A stretch of 38,988 bases of DNA from Eshraghiella sp964441705 (lineage in GTDB: Bacteria; Bacillota; Clostridia; Lachnospirales; Lachnospiraceae): assembly GCA_964441705.1 (NCBI GenBank), contig CAYTWF010000023.1:1-38988 (forward strand), read 5' to 3'. Made by a program: the position numbers and the translations under genes. Under the pieces are notes generated by a model. That model did no database searches, had not been told where the DNA came from, and worked only from the letters and a program-made list of their open reading frames with translations. Shown here piece by piece: positions 7,362-15,928 of this stretch. How positions within the stretch are numbered: position 1 is the stretch's first letter; every line of letters starts with the position of its first letter.

Positions 7362-8528
7362 TTATAGACCAGGTATGTATTTAGCCATTTCATCTATTCT
7401 GTTATTGTACTGATGATATTTTTTTACCTTTTCATATCCATTTCTGGCAATTTCCATTCTTTCATCCTCATGGTTTAAATAGTACTCAGTTTTTTTGGCA
7501 AGGTCATACCTGTCTTCAAAATACACAATATCCCTTCCGTTTTCAAAATACATCGGCAGCTCTGGCTGAAAATTAGTCATACAAAATCCGCCGGCGCCCA
7601 TAATATCCCATATTCTAAGAGGTAATCCGCTTCTTATATTTCTAAGTGTAAGGTTAAGATTAATTTTACTCTGATGAAATGCCTTAGGTGCCTGACTCCA
7701 GTAATCCACTGTACCTCTGTTAACCGCTTTAACAAAATCAAACTGATTATCGTCGGTATATACATTCACATCAAACTGCCTGGATAATTGAGTAATCAAT
7801 GTTTTTCGCTCCATCTGGGCAATCTTAAAGCCGAGAACAGTAGTAGAAAAAATAAGACCCAAATCCGAGAATGAACGCCCCGACTTAGCCAGAACAAAAT
7901 TACGGTTAAGCTCATACACTGTGTGCGCATCCAAAATGTCATCCAACAGGTAATCCCCATATACATTCATCTGCAGTTTAAGTGCAGCATCGAAATATCC
8001 TTTAAGATATTCAGGCAGATGCTCGTACACCTCATCATATGAATTCTTATTATACATGCTTCCAACAAATGCCACATCTCCACTGTAGCTTTCCAGCTCC
8101 TCGCCAGATGCCGCCTCAAGAAGCTTGTCAACTCTTTCACAATCTGTACACAGCGGCAGGTAGCAGACCCTTGCACCCATTCCCTGAAAATCCAGCTGGT
8201 TAAGCTTATCAAAGGTAAAAATAGTGTTAACACTGTTATACACCGACTGATTATACATGGTTCCCAACGGACTGTCACAGGTCCACGACACATATGGAAT
8301 ATTTCTGGTCTGGCAGGCATCTGATATTAACGGAAAATAATTAACAGTAAAGACCATGTCATAGCTGTCGCTGTCAAGAACCTGGCAAAATTTATTGGCG
8401 AATCCCGGGTCATCCTCAAAATTACACATTTCGCCGTGAACCTCGTCAACAATATGCCCTCTTTTTTCAAGACACGCAATAATATCGAATTGATTATACG
8501 CCTTCCAGCGGTACATTAATATTTTCAT
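7362..8528 (-). CDS. CgeB-type glycosyltransferase, paralogue 2
   Basis: The 388-residue product starts MKILMYRWKAYNQFDIIACL and shares the whole plan of the paralogues. The N-lobe has YDMVFTVNYFPLISDACQ and IPYVSWTCDSP, the middle has GDVAFVGSMYNKN, and the C-lobe has SKINLNLTLRNIRSGLPLRI, MGAGGFCMTNFQPE and YYLNHEDERMEIARNGYEKV. It is the last gene of the minus-strand sugar operon 12818-7362. Its ATG overlaps the stop of the GT2/TPR gene by four bases (ATGA), so the two are translationally coupled. Acceptor and sugar are unknown. Confidence 0.9.
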   Translation of the reverse strand: MKILMYRWKAYNQFDIIACLEKRGHIVDEVHGEMCNFEDDPGFANKFCQVLDSDSYDMVFTVNYFPLISDACQTRNIPYVSWTCDSPLGTMYNQSVYNSVNTIFTFDKLNQLDFQGMGARVCYLPLCTDCERVDKLLEAASGEELESYSGDVAFVGSMYNKNSYDEVYEHLPEYLKGYFDAALKLQMNVYGDYLLDDILDAHTVYELNRNFVLAKSGRSFSDLGLIFSTTVLGFKIAQMERKTLITQLSRQFDVNVYTDDNQFDFVKAVNRGTVDYWSQAPKAFHQSKINLNLTLRNIRSGLPLRIWDIMGAGGFCMTNFQPELPMYFENGRDIVYFEDRYDLAKKTEYYLNHEDERMEIARNGYEKVKKYHQYNNRIDEMAKYIPGL

Positions 8529-9571
8529 GACAATTTATCCAGTCTTTCCATTGCTTTAGTGTAGCCTGTGCATTTGGAATAATATTCCTTTGCCTTCGCC
8601 CTGTCTCCCAGGCATTCATAGATAACGCCAATATTGTATAAAGCCTTAAAGGAATTCGTGCCCTCTACCACGTAGCTGTCACATTGTGTGGCAAGGGAAA
8701 AATATTTCACTGCCTCCTCAAATCTCATATTATTCATGCATATTAACCCTAAAAGAAATCTGAAATCCGCAGTGTATCCAAGCTCGTCATAAAGTGCGGT
8801 AAGCCCAAAGGCCTTCTGTTCCTGATTGGTGTTAAGCAATGCATATCCATATGTAGTAACCATATCTGAGACATATTCCAGCCTGGGGTCAAGGTCATAT
8901 TCCGTTGCGCGCTCAAAATACTCACACGCCCTTGCGTACTCCTGCCTCATATAATAGCTTTTTCCAAGCTGATACAAAATGTATGTATCTTCCGGCTTAC
9001 TGTCAAGTTCTTTTTCCAGCAAAGCTATGTTACGCTGTGTTTTATCAAAAAGCTCTCTTGTGCTGCCGTTGTAGCCTGTATGAATAATTCTTATATCTGC
9101 ATCAAAGGTATTGTAATCAGCCCCATTCAATGCCGTAACCTGTTCATGGATACTTCCTGTATATTCAAAACACCGCCTGTCATATATTCTTGTAATCCAC
9201 TCATAGCCATTAACTGTTTCACCATCCCGTTCAAATCTGTTGTTACGGTTAATTCTTCCAGCCATCTGAGTATGTGTCTTCATAAAGCTTTCAAGACCAT
9301 TCCAATCAGCATATTCTATTATCTCATCCGTATCCAGCGCAAGAATAATATCATTATGTGCCATGCTGGCAGCATAATTTCTCGCTTTGGAAAAGTCATT
9401 GCACCACTGAAAAAAATATACCGACTCAGTATATTTTCTCGCAGTTTCAACAGAGGCGTCCGTTGAACCCGTATCTACAACTACAATTTCCACGGGACAT
9501 CCGGATAAAACACTTAGACACTGTTCAAGCTTATTCTGTTCATTCTTTGTAATAATGCATACTGAAATCAC
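8525..9571 (-). CDS. GT2 glycosyltransferase with C-terminal TPR repeats
   Basis: The 348-residue product has an N-terminal GT-A fold: MISVCIITKNEQNKLEQCLS, VVDTGSTD at 31-38, and the metal-binding LDTDE at 79-83. From about residue 185 it changes to helical TPR-like repeats (YILYQLGKSYYMRQEYARAC, later ALYNIGVIYECLGDRAKAKE). GT2-TPR proteins of this type modify peptides or proteins (SunS is the known example), with the TPRs likely binding the acceptor. That fits flagellin or another protein as target. Its ATG overlaps the upstream neuA-HAD gene by 4 bases, and its stop overlaps the next CgeB gene by 4 bases. Confidence 0.88.
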   Translation of the reverse strand: MISVCIITKNEQNKLEQCLSVLSGCPVEIVVVDTGSTDASVETARKYTESVYFFQWCNDFSKARNYAASMAHNDIILALDTDEIIEYADWNGLESFMKTHTQMAGRINRNNRFERDGETVNGYEWITRIYDRRCFEYTGSIHEQVTALNGADYNTFDADIRIIHTGYNGSTRELFDKTQRNIALLEKELDSKPEDTYILYQLGKSYYMRQEYARACEYFERATEYDLDPRLEYVSDMVTTYGYALLNTNQEQKAFGLTALYDELGYTADFRFLLGLICMNNMRFEEAVKYFSLATQCDSYVVEGTNSFKALYNIGVIYECLGDRAKAKEYYSKCTGYTKAMERLDKLS

Positions 9572-10737
9572 TGTATTTCCTCATCATTGTTAATCTTCAT
9601 TACCATTTCGGCAATGTCTCTTACTGCTCCCTGACCGCCATTTCTGCGGCTTATATATCTTGCACAGGCCAACACCTCAGGCTCAGCGTTAGGAACGCTG
9701 AATGGATATCCAACATGCTTAAGTACATCAATATCGTTAATATCATCACCAACGTAGGCTGTCTCCTCAAGGCGAATCCCCAGTCTTGAGCATATCTGCT
9801 GAACGCACCTGAGCTTATCCTTAACTCCAACATGTACCTCGCTCATTTTAAGCTTCTCTGCTCTTTTTCTTACAATATTCGTATCCTCACCTGTAACTAT
9901 TCCAGTTACAATACCTGATTTGCGCAGAATCGAGATACCCATTCCGTCCTTAGCATTAAATTTCTTGAGGCAGTCGCCGTTCTCGTCATAATACATTCCA
10001 CCATCTGTAAGACAGCCGTCGCTGTCAGTGAGAAAAAGACGAATTTTAGCACCATCAGGTCTAACCCTGTCTCTTTCTTTCATAATAGATTCTATTATTT
10101 CAAAATCTGACGGCTCATCAATTTCAAGAAATGTATTTTCAGACATCGGATATGCTCTTATTTTGCCCGACATTCTGTTGCCTGTTTCCAGTAACAGCTC
10201 ACGTCTTGTAATGTAGAAAGCACCATTTTCTGTATAATAGCCATCAAACTCCTGTCTCCTTGGTCTGTGAAGGTAATCATAATTGATTGGAGCTGCATAG
10301 CCATTATCATCAATATTCCAGTTAAATCTTTTCTGCGGTACAACTGACAGAACACTATCTGTGTCATTCTGCATAAAAAGCTGAAAGCCACCATCCAGGT
10401 CAGCTCCACTAAGCAGCGGAGAAGTAGCCTGAACAAGAACAATATTGTCAAATCTATAATTCATGGCAAATTCCAGCATAGCTGATTCTGTACTGGCTGT
10501 ATCGGTTGCCGTCTTGGCGCTTCGTCCAATTACCTCCACCTTGGCAATTCCCAGCTCTTCAACAGTCTGTTTGATAACATCACTGTCTGTGGCAATGTAC
10601 ACCTTATCAATATATCTGCATTCTGATGCAGCCTTAGCTGTCCAATAGATAAGTGGCTGTCCATTAATTATTTTAATATTCTTAAGAGGAATTGACTTAC
10701 TTCCTCCTCTTACCGGTATAAATGCAACGTTTATCAT
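9568..10737 (-). CDS. neuA: CMP-nonulosonate synthetase fused to a KdsC-like HAD phosphatase
   Basis: This 389-residue protein has two domains. Residues 1-225 form a CMP-sialate-type cytidylyltransferase (FIPVRGGSKSIPLKN at 6-20, then LVQATSPLL and ENTFLEIDEPSDFE). Residues 230-383 form a HAD phosphatase of the KdsC/Neu5Ac-9-P phosphatase type. There the catalytic motif is D238-S-D240-G-C-L-T-D, with K307 and VGDDINDID at 329-337, so the phosphatase looks intact. NeuA alone is about 220-230 residues; the fusion resembles animal CMAS, whose HAD part has lost the catalytic Asp. One polypeptide could therefore remove a 9-phosphate and activate the sugar with CTP. It follows neuB by 8 bases and overlaps the GT2 gene by 4. 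Whether the sugar is Neu5Ac, Kdn or legionaminate-like cannot be read. Confidence 0.93.
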   Translation of the reverse strand: MINVAFIPVRGGSKSIPLKNIKIINGQPLIYWTAKAASECRYIDKVYIATDSDVIKQTVEELGIAKVEVIGRSAKTATDTASTESAMLEFAMNYRFDNIVLVQATSPLLSGADLDGGFQLFMQNDTDSVLSVVPQKRFNWNIDDNGYAAPINYDYLHRPRRQEFDGYYTENGAFYITRRELLLETGNRMSGKIRAYPMSENTFLEIDEPSDFEIIESIMKERDRVRPDGAKIRLFLTDSDGCLTDGGMYYDENGDCLKKFNAKDGMGISILRKSGIVTGIVTGEDTNIVRKRAEKLKMSEVHVGVKDKLRCVQQICSRLGIRLEETAYVGDDINDIDVLKHVGYPFSVPNAEPEVLACARYISRRNGGQGAVRDIAEMVMKINNDEEIQ

Positions 10738-10745
10738 GCTTCCTC

Positions 10746-11624
10746 CTAATGCTTTCTGTATTTAAGCTTGTCTCTTTGAACCTGTTCAATTGGGAGTATT
10801 TCCTGAGGCTTGACGGTTAATGCCTTATGTACTGCCACAAGGTCCCTTTTCAGCTTTCTGATTCCCTCCGGTTCAAGTGATGCTGCGTGGTCCGTTCCCT
10901 TCCATGTCCGGTCAAGGGTATAATGTCTTTCTATTGTAGATGCCCCAAGTGTATAGGCTGCTACATCTGCGGCTATTCCAAGGTGATGCCCTGAAAATCC
11001 TATTTCCTTAACTCTGTCCCCGTACATTTCCATTACACGGCTGATTTCCAGAAGGCATATATCCTCAAAAGGAACCGGATACCCTGACGTACACACATAG
11101 AGCACCACATCCTTTGCCCTGTGTTTCTTCTCAAACAGCTCTATCAGCTGATTCTCCTCCTCGTGGGTAGTCATTCCCAGCGACACATGAATCTCACCAT
11201 CATAGTTGTCGCACAGCCAGTTAAGCATCTCATAATGGTTATTGCAGGCTGACGGAATCTTAATCAGCTCCGGATGAATTGATGTTATCTCCTTGGCAGA
11301 CGTAAGGTCCCACACCGATGTTGAATAGGTAATACCCATCTCCTCACAGTATTTTTTCAATTCCGCATGCTGCTCCACATTAAATTCCAAAAACTCCCTG
11401 TGTTCTCCATAGGTTTTGCCATAGGCATTAGCCGGATTAGGGTGCGGCGCATTATATTGTTCCGGTGTCAGCAGCTCCCTGTTACAGCGCTTCTGAAACT
11501 TCACAACATCCGCCCGGCAGTAAATTGCTGCAGTCTTAATCATCTCCTTGGCAATTTCAATATCGCCCTTATGGTTACAGCCAGCCTCTGCTATAAGCCT
11601 TGGTTCCTTGTATTTAATAGTCAT
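10746..11624 (-). CDS. neuB: Nonulosonate (sialic acid) synthase, short form without SAF domain
   Basis: NeuB enzymes condense phosphoenolpyruvate with a six-carbon sugar to make a nine-carbon acid. The 292-residue product has the full TIM barrel: LIAEAGCNHKG (10-20, with E13), VVKFQKR (40-46), IKIPSACNN (121-129), CTSGYPVPFEDICLLEI, GFSGHHLG, and IERHYTLDRTWKGTDHAASL at 231-250. The usual C-terminal SAF (antifreeze-like) domain is missing; the protein ends in the linker (ILPIEQVQRDKL...). Family members with SAF are about 340-350 residues. The TWKGTDH-ASLEP block is closer, from memory, to animal NANS (9-phosphate synthase) than to the usual PGPDH of bacterial NeuB. It is co-transcribed with neuA-HAD. 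Confidence 0.92.
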   Translation of the reverse strand: MTIKYKEPRLIAEAGCNHKGDIEIAKEMIKTAAIYCRADVVKFQKRCNRELLTPEQYNAPHPNPANAYGKTYGEHREFLEFNVEQHAELKKYCEEMGITYSTSVWDLTSAKEITSIHPELIKIPSACNNHYEMLNWLCDNYDGEIHVSLGMTTHEEENQLIELFEKKHRAKDVVLYVCTSGYPVPFEDICLLEISRVMEMYGDRVKEIGFSGHHLGIAADVAAYTLGASTIERHYTLDRTWKGTDHAASLEPEGIRKLKRDLVAVHKALTVKPQEILPIEQVQRDKLKYRKH

Positions 11625-11651
11625 CTGTTACACCTCCATATGTCAGTGAAG

Positions 11652-12818
11652 CTATTTTGTAAAAGTAATTCTAAGCATTTCTCCAACTCTTTGACGCATT
11701 GTATGATACTTACAGGTTTTTTGATAGCCATTCATGGCAATGGTAAGTCTTTCCCTTTCGTGACTTAGATAATATAACGCCTTGTCACACAGCTCATCAT
11801 AATCGGAATACATTACCATATCCCTGCCGGGCTCATAGAGCTCATTGAATTCCTCCTGGTAATTGCTCAAAAGAAAGCCGCCCACGCTCATTACATCATA
11901 GGCTCTTAGTGGAATCCCCGTCTCAATGGACCTTAATGTTATATTCAGATTGATTTTTGAAGAAAAAAACACCTTAGGAGCCTCGTTCTCATACTCCACT
12001 GCCGGCTGACAGTTAACGCCTGTCAGACCATCCTTATTATCCTCTGAATTATACAATGTTACATTCATGCTCTTGCCAAGCATATTAAGGGCCTTTGCCC
12101 TCTCGATTTCCCCCATCTTTCCTGCTGCCATAAATCCAAACAGCAGTGTCACATCAGATGCATACGGATAATCCTCTATTCCATCTATCACATTGGTAAT
12201 ATCATATCTTTCACAGATATCGCCGCATAGCTCTTTAAGTATATGATTATGCCAGCTGCCAGCCTGCTTATTAAAGGTATCATGAAAAAGCTGGGCATCC
12301 TCCGGCGAGAAAAACTGGTCTCTGTAAGGATTATTCTGATAAAGAGACCCAACAAAAGCAATATCTCCAGAATATCGGGCTATATCCTCATCCTTTATCT
12401 CAAGGGCACTGATTCTTGTGGTATTAACCGCAAGTGGCATGTAATATGCGTTGGCTCCCTGCTGCTTCAAATCATTGGTAGATTGTCTGTCAAAGGCAAA
12501 AATATAATTGCAGGAATTATGCATGTTAGAGGCATACACATGAAGCAGTGGGCTGTCAAAGAGCCATGATATGTAAGGAACTCCCATTTTCTCACAGGCG
12601 TCTGACAGTGCCGGAAAATAATTCCAGGATATTGCACCATCAAGTTTTTTCTCTCTGATATAGCCTGTAAGCTCCAATGCCGCTGTCTGTCTGTCCTCCC
12701 CTGATTGTGCTGCAATAAGATAATGAGGACACAGTTCAACCTCTATATCATTCTCCAGCAATGCCCATATCAAATCCTGTCCTCTTGCTTTCTGCGAATA
12801 ACAATACAATAATTTCAT
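11652..12818 (-). CDS. CgeB-type glycosyltransferase, paralogue 3
   Basis: The 388-residue product starts MKLLYCYSQKARGQDLIWAL at ATG 12818, chosen because GGGAGG lies five bases ahead; an upstream in-frame ATG at 12854 lacks a ribosome site. It shares the family plan: LDGAISWNYFPALSDAC, PYISWLFDSP, GDIAFVGSLYQNNPY, SKINLNITLRSIETGIPLRA, SVGGFLLSNYQEEFNEL and YYLSHERERLTIAMNGYQKT. It is the first gene of the sugar operon and precedes neuB by 27 bases, which ties CgeB enzymes to nonulosonate metabolism here. Substrate unknown. Confidence 0.9.
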   Translation of the reverse strand: MKLLYCYSQKARGQDLIWALLENDIEVELCPHYLIAAQSGEDRQTAALELTGYIREKKLDGAISWNYFPALSDACEKMGVPYISWLFDSPLLHVYASNMHNSCNYIFAFDRQSTNDLKQQGANAYYMPLAVNTTRISALEIKDEDIARYSGDIAFVGSLYQNNPYRDQFFSPEDAQLFHDTFNKQAGSWHNHILKELCGDICERYDITNVIDGIEDYPYASDVTLLFGFMAAGKMGEIERAKALNMLGKSMNVTLYNSEDNKDGLTGVNCQPAVEYENEAPKVFFSSKINLNITLRSIETGIPLRAYDVMSVGGFLLSNYQEEFNELYEPGRDMVMYSDYDELCDKALYYLSHERERLTIAMNGYQKTCKYHTMRQRVGEMLRITFTK

Positions 12819-12845
12819 TATTTCCTCCCGATGTAGCTTACAATA

Positions 12846-12875
12846 ATAATACAACTTTATTTACTATATTTACAA
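12846..12875 (-). promoter_or_regulatory. Probable sigma-A promoter of the sugar operon
   Basis: TTGTAA (12870-12875) and TATTAT (12846-12851) on the minus strand are 18 bases apart, about 28 bases before the start codon at 12818. The region is AT-rich and the match is moderate. Confidence 0.4.
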
Positions 12876-12923
12876 CCTATTTTATGGTATACTTATGATA
12901 TTTAATAACAGGTGGGATATGCT

Positions 12924-14096
12924 ATGAAAATAATGTTTTTAGACTGGTCAGCATTTGGCAAATATGATATGAAGGAAGCAATGCTTCAGGCTGGACATGA
13001 GGTTGTTGATTTTTTTCATGAGGACTACAATCTTAGGTGCAGCACTGAATTTATGCATTATATGGATAGAATAATTAATACTGAAAAGCCACAGCTTGTC
13101 TTTTCATTTAATTACTATCCCCTTGTGTCCTATGCATGTGAGAATCACAGCATTCCCTATGCAGCATGGGTTTATGACTGTCCACAGCTGTTCCTGTATT
13201 CTGCCTCAGTTATCAACAAATGCAACTACATTTTCATATTTGACAAAGAAACCTATCATGAGCTTCACAGCTCTGGAATCAATACTGTATATTATCTTCC
13301 TCTTGCTGCCAATACCACCCGTCTGGACAGCCTTGTCCCTGATGAATCCATACACAGCAAAGCCGACTGTGATATATCCTTTATTGGTTCAATGTACAAC
13401 GAGGAGCATAATTTCTATGAACGTCTTACGGGCATCGACCAGTATACCAAAGGATATCTTGATGGGGTAATTGAATCCCAGCTGCTTATCAGTGGCTACA
13501 ACTTTACTGAAAAGGTCCTTACTGACAATATACTTAAGGAGCTTAAAAGAGTGTATCCATATACCCACAGCAGTGATGGAGTTGAAAGTGACGCCTACAT
13601 ATATACAAGATATTTTCTTGACCGTAAAATCTCCCAGCTTGAGCGGCACCGTGTGATTACCGCATTGTCAAAGGAATTTCATACCTGCCTGTATACCCAG
13701 AATCTGACTCCTGATATCCCTAAGGTTCATAATATGGGAACTATTGACCACATTACTATGATGCCATATGTTGTTAAATGCAGTAAAATCAATCTTAATA
13801 TTACTTTAAAAAGCATTCACACCGGAATTCCACTTCGTGCAATAGAGACAATGGGTGCCGGCGGATTCCTTGTGTCCAATTATCAGGCAGATTTTCTGGA
13901 TTATTTCGAGCCTGGAACAGATTATGTATATTATGAGGACATTAACAATCTTATAGAGCTGTGCCGCTACTACCTTTCCCATGACAGTGAACGCAGACAG
14001 ATAGCCCTTAATGGTCATAATAAGGTGCAGGAATTTCACACCTATTCCATTCGTCTTAGCAACATACTCAATACCATTTTTACAGCTGCAGCGTAA
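12924..14096 (+). CDS. CgeB-type glycosyltransferase, paralogue 4
   Basis: The 390-residue product starts MKIMFLDWSAFGKYDMKEAM at ATG 12924, behind AGGTGGGA. Shared family segments are PQLVFSFNYYPLVSYAC, IPYAAWVYDCP, CDISFIGSMYNEEHNF, SKINLNITLKSIHTGIPLRA, MGAGGFLVSNYQADFLDYF and YYLSHDSERRQIALNGHNKV. It is divergent from paralogue 3 and convergent with the Maf gene, overlapping that gene's 3' end by 17 bases. Cytoplasmic, no membrane segment. It likely acts on the same glycan or acceptor group as its paralogues. Confidence 0.9.
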   Translation: MKIMFLDWSAFGKYDMKEAMLQAGHEVVDFFHEDYNLRCSTEFMHYMDRIINTEKPQLVFSFNYYPLVSYACENHSIPYAAWVYDCPQLFLYSASVINKCNYIFIFDKETYHELHSSGINTVYYLPLAANTTRLDSLVPDESIHSKADCDISFIGSMYNEEHNFYERLTGIDQYTKGYLDGVIESQLLISGYNFTEKVLTDNILKELKRVYPYTHSSDGVESDAYIYTRYFLDRKISQLERHRVITALSKEFHTCLYTQNLTPDIPKVHNMGTIDHITMMPYVVKCSKINLNITLKSIHTGIPLRAIETMGAGGFLVSNYQADFLDYFEPGTDYVYYEDINNLIELCRYYLSHDSERRQIALNGHNKVQEFHTYSIRLSNILNTIFTAAA

Positions 14097-15843
14097 GTAT
14101 TTCTGTGTCTTTTTTCAGCTTATCTATACCGGCTGTATATGACCTTAACAGATATACAGCATTGTCAATAACATCCTGCAGTTTATCAGAGTCTTTGAAA
14201 TTATCCTGCATAATATATTGTTCTTCTATTGTATATTTATTAATTAAGGACATTAAAGGTTCACTTTCCTCCAGACCATTAATTGCAGTTATTTTATCAA
14301 GCAGCAGCTTTTTAAGCTCATTATTACCTGCAGCTATGGCATCCGGAAGACCGTTGTAGGCTCCAATGCCCTCATTAATCGCAACCTTTAGTTCATCAAG
14401 CCTGAGCTTCAGATTTCTTAGATAATCCAATATTTCCATTTGCTGATTATCTGTAAAAATATCAGGCACGTCATTTATTATCCCTGTGAAATCAATTTCT
14501 CGGCCGCATTCCCTTTTAATTGCCTGTGCTAACGAAATAACCTCACTGCCGTGAATAAGTGCACCACCCTCAGTTCCATCCATCACATGTACATCCTGAT
14601 ATTTTTCAATCATATTTTCAAACCAGATTCTGTACTCATTCATTCTGGATTCCGTCCTGATTGTTCCTCCATCAATGCTCTCCACATAGCATGAATCTTT
14701 AATTATTTCTGTATCGTTATGATTCTTAATATCGTCATCATACGCATCCTTAGTATGACCCATGCCATTGGTATATGCAAGGTCCTGTCCAACAAGGATA
14801 ATTTTCTTAAAGCCAAGCTCAACTGCAAGGGAAAATGCGGTATTGGCAACGCAGCCACCAGATGCCAGTCCCTTATAGCATTTGCCAGTGAATTTTGAAG
14901 CAAAATAATTCATAATGTCTAATTCATCCGAGCCCTGAAAGAAACAGCAATCCCATTTTCTCTCAAGCAGATTATATGGAACATCCTTGGCAAAAAGCAC
15001 AGGAACACTGTGTACTCCCTGATGCTCGAAAAATACCTCTTCCTTGTTAGGGTCAACGCAAACCATAATATTTGGAGTAATATCATTTCTTAATACAGCC
15101 TTAATTGCAGTATCTACTACGATAATCAATGCGTGTCCTTCAGCTCTTTTTAATTCCTTAATATTTCTGTCAAGCGATGGACCGGCTGCTACAATTATAG
15201 CCGGTACTCCGGTAAGGTCAATTCCATTGAAGGCGTCTATAAGTGTTGTTACGCTTTTCCCCTTTATAGCCTTTGGAATATTATGAAGCTCATTAACTAC
15301 ACTGTTTCTGGCATGGTCAATTCTTGTAAGTTTAAAGGCTTCCTCGATTCGCATCTGATATTCAAGATTATATTTTATCTCCTGATACAAATCACCATAT
15401 TGGTCATACTCTGGCAATAAAATATAACGTATTTTCTGATAGTTAAGATAATTGATTCCGCCTGTGATACAATCAATCAGCTCTCCCTTGGTTACCGTAA
15501 TAACTACCTGTTCATTCATAATAATATCTGAAATATCACATTGTCTCATAACGGCCGCAAGTCTGGTTACATCAGGCTCATATATATATAATGAATTGGT
15601 AATATTAATCCGCTCAAGCAGTTCTCTAATATAACTACCATTTCCAAAGCCAATAATGTAGAATACAGTGGATGGTAAGATATTGTCAAATTGTCTGCCC
15701 CATTCCGAAAACACAGCTTCTTCCGGCAGTCTGTTCATATCCGGAACTGCACCTGATATTTCATCTATGAGTCCGAAATTATCATATTCCCTATATCTTT
15801 CCTTTAGCGCACTTATGTTAGTATCATATATATTTTCTTCCAT
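14080..15843 (-). CDS. Maf-type motility-associated glycosyltransferase (DUF115)
   Basis: Maf proteins transfer nonulosonic acids (pseudaminic, legionaminic or Kdn-like) to Ser/Thr of flagellin in the cytoplasm. The 587-residue product has an N-terminal Maf domain (FYIIGFGNGSYIRELLERIN at about 60-80, then YIYEPDVTRL) and the central DUF115/MptE-like domain. In the latter, VPAIIVAAGPSLDRNI lies at about 215-230, followed by VVDTAIKAVL, VCVDPNKEE, GGCVANTAFSLAVELGFKKI and VGQDLAYT. The C-terminal 140 residues are helical. Length fits the family. AGGAG precedes the ATG. It lies 35 bases after the flagellin terminator on the same strand with no clear promoter of its own, so read-through from hag is likely. 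Confidence 0.93.
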   Translation of the reverse strand: MEENIYDTNISALKERYREYDNFGLIDEISGAVPDMNRLPEEAVFSEWGRQFDNILPSTVFYIIGFGNGSYIRELLERINITNSLYIYEPDVTRLAAVMRQCDISDIIMNEQVVITVTKGELIDCITGGINYLNYQKIRYILLPEYDQYGDLYQEIKYNLEYQMRIEEAFKLTRIDHARNSVVNELHNIPKAIKGKSVTTLIDAFNGIDLTGVPAIIVAAGPSLDRNIKELKRAEGHALIIVVDTAIKAVLRNDITPNIMVCVDPNKEEVFFEHQGVHSVPVLFAKDVPYNLLERKWDCCFFQGSDELDIMNYFASKFTGKCYKGLASGGCVANTAFSLAVELGFKKIILVGQDLAYTNGMGHTKDAYDDDIKNHNDTEIIKDSCYVESIDGGTIRTESRMNEYRIWFENMIEKYQDVHVMDGTEGGALIHGSEVISLAQAIKRECGREIDFTGIINDVPDIFTDNQQMEILDYLRNLKLRLDELKVAINEGIGAYNGLPDAIAAGNNELKKLLLDKITAINGLEESEPLMSLINKYTIEEQYIMQDNFKDSDKLQDVIDNAVYLLRSYTAGIDKLKKDTEILTLQL

Positions 15844-15878
15844 ACCCGTCTCCTGTCTGTAAAAATATCCTTATAGTG

Positions 15879-15905
15879 AAAAAAGCCGGCAGTAAACTGC
15901 CGGCT
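15879..15905 (-). terminator. Rho-independent terminator after flagellin
   Basis: A perfect 10-bp GC-rich stem (AGCCGGCAGT paired with ACTGCCGGCT) with a very small loop is followed on the minus strand by a run of six T. It begins about 24 bases after the flagellin stop. Some read-through into maf is likely, since no other promoter is evident. Confidence 0.9.
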
Positions 15906-15928
15906 CATTCATGATAGTTGTTATTCGA

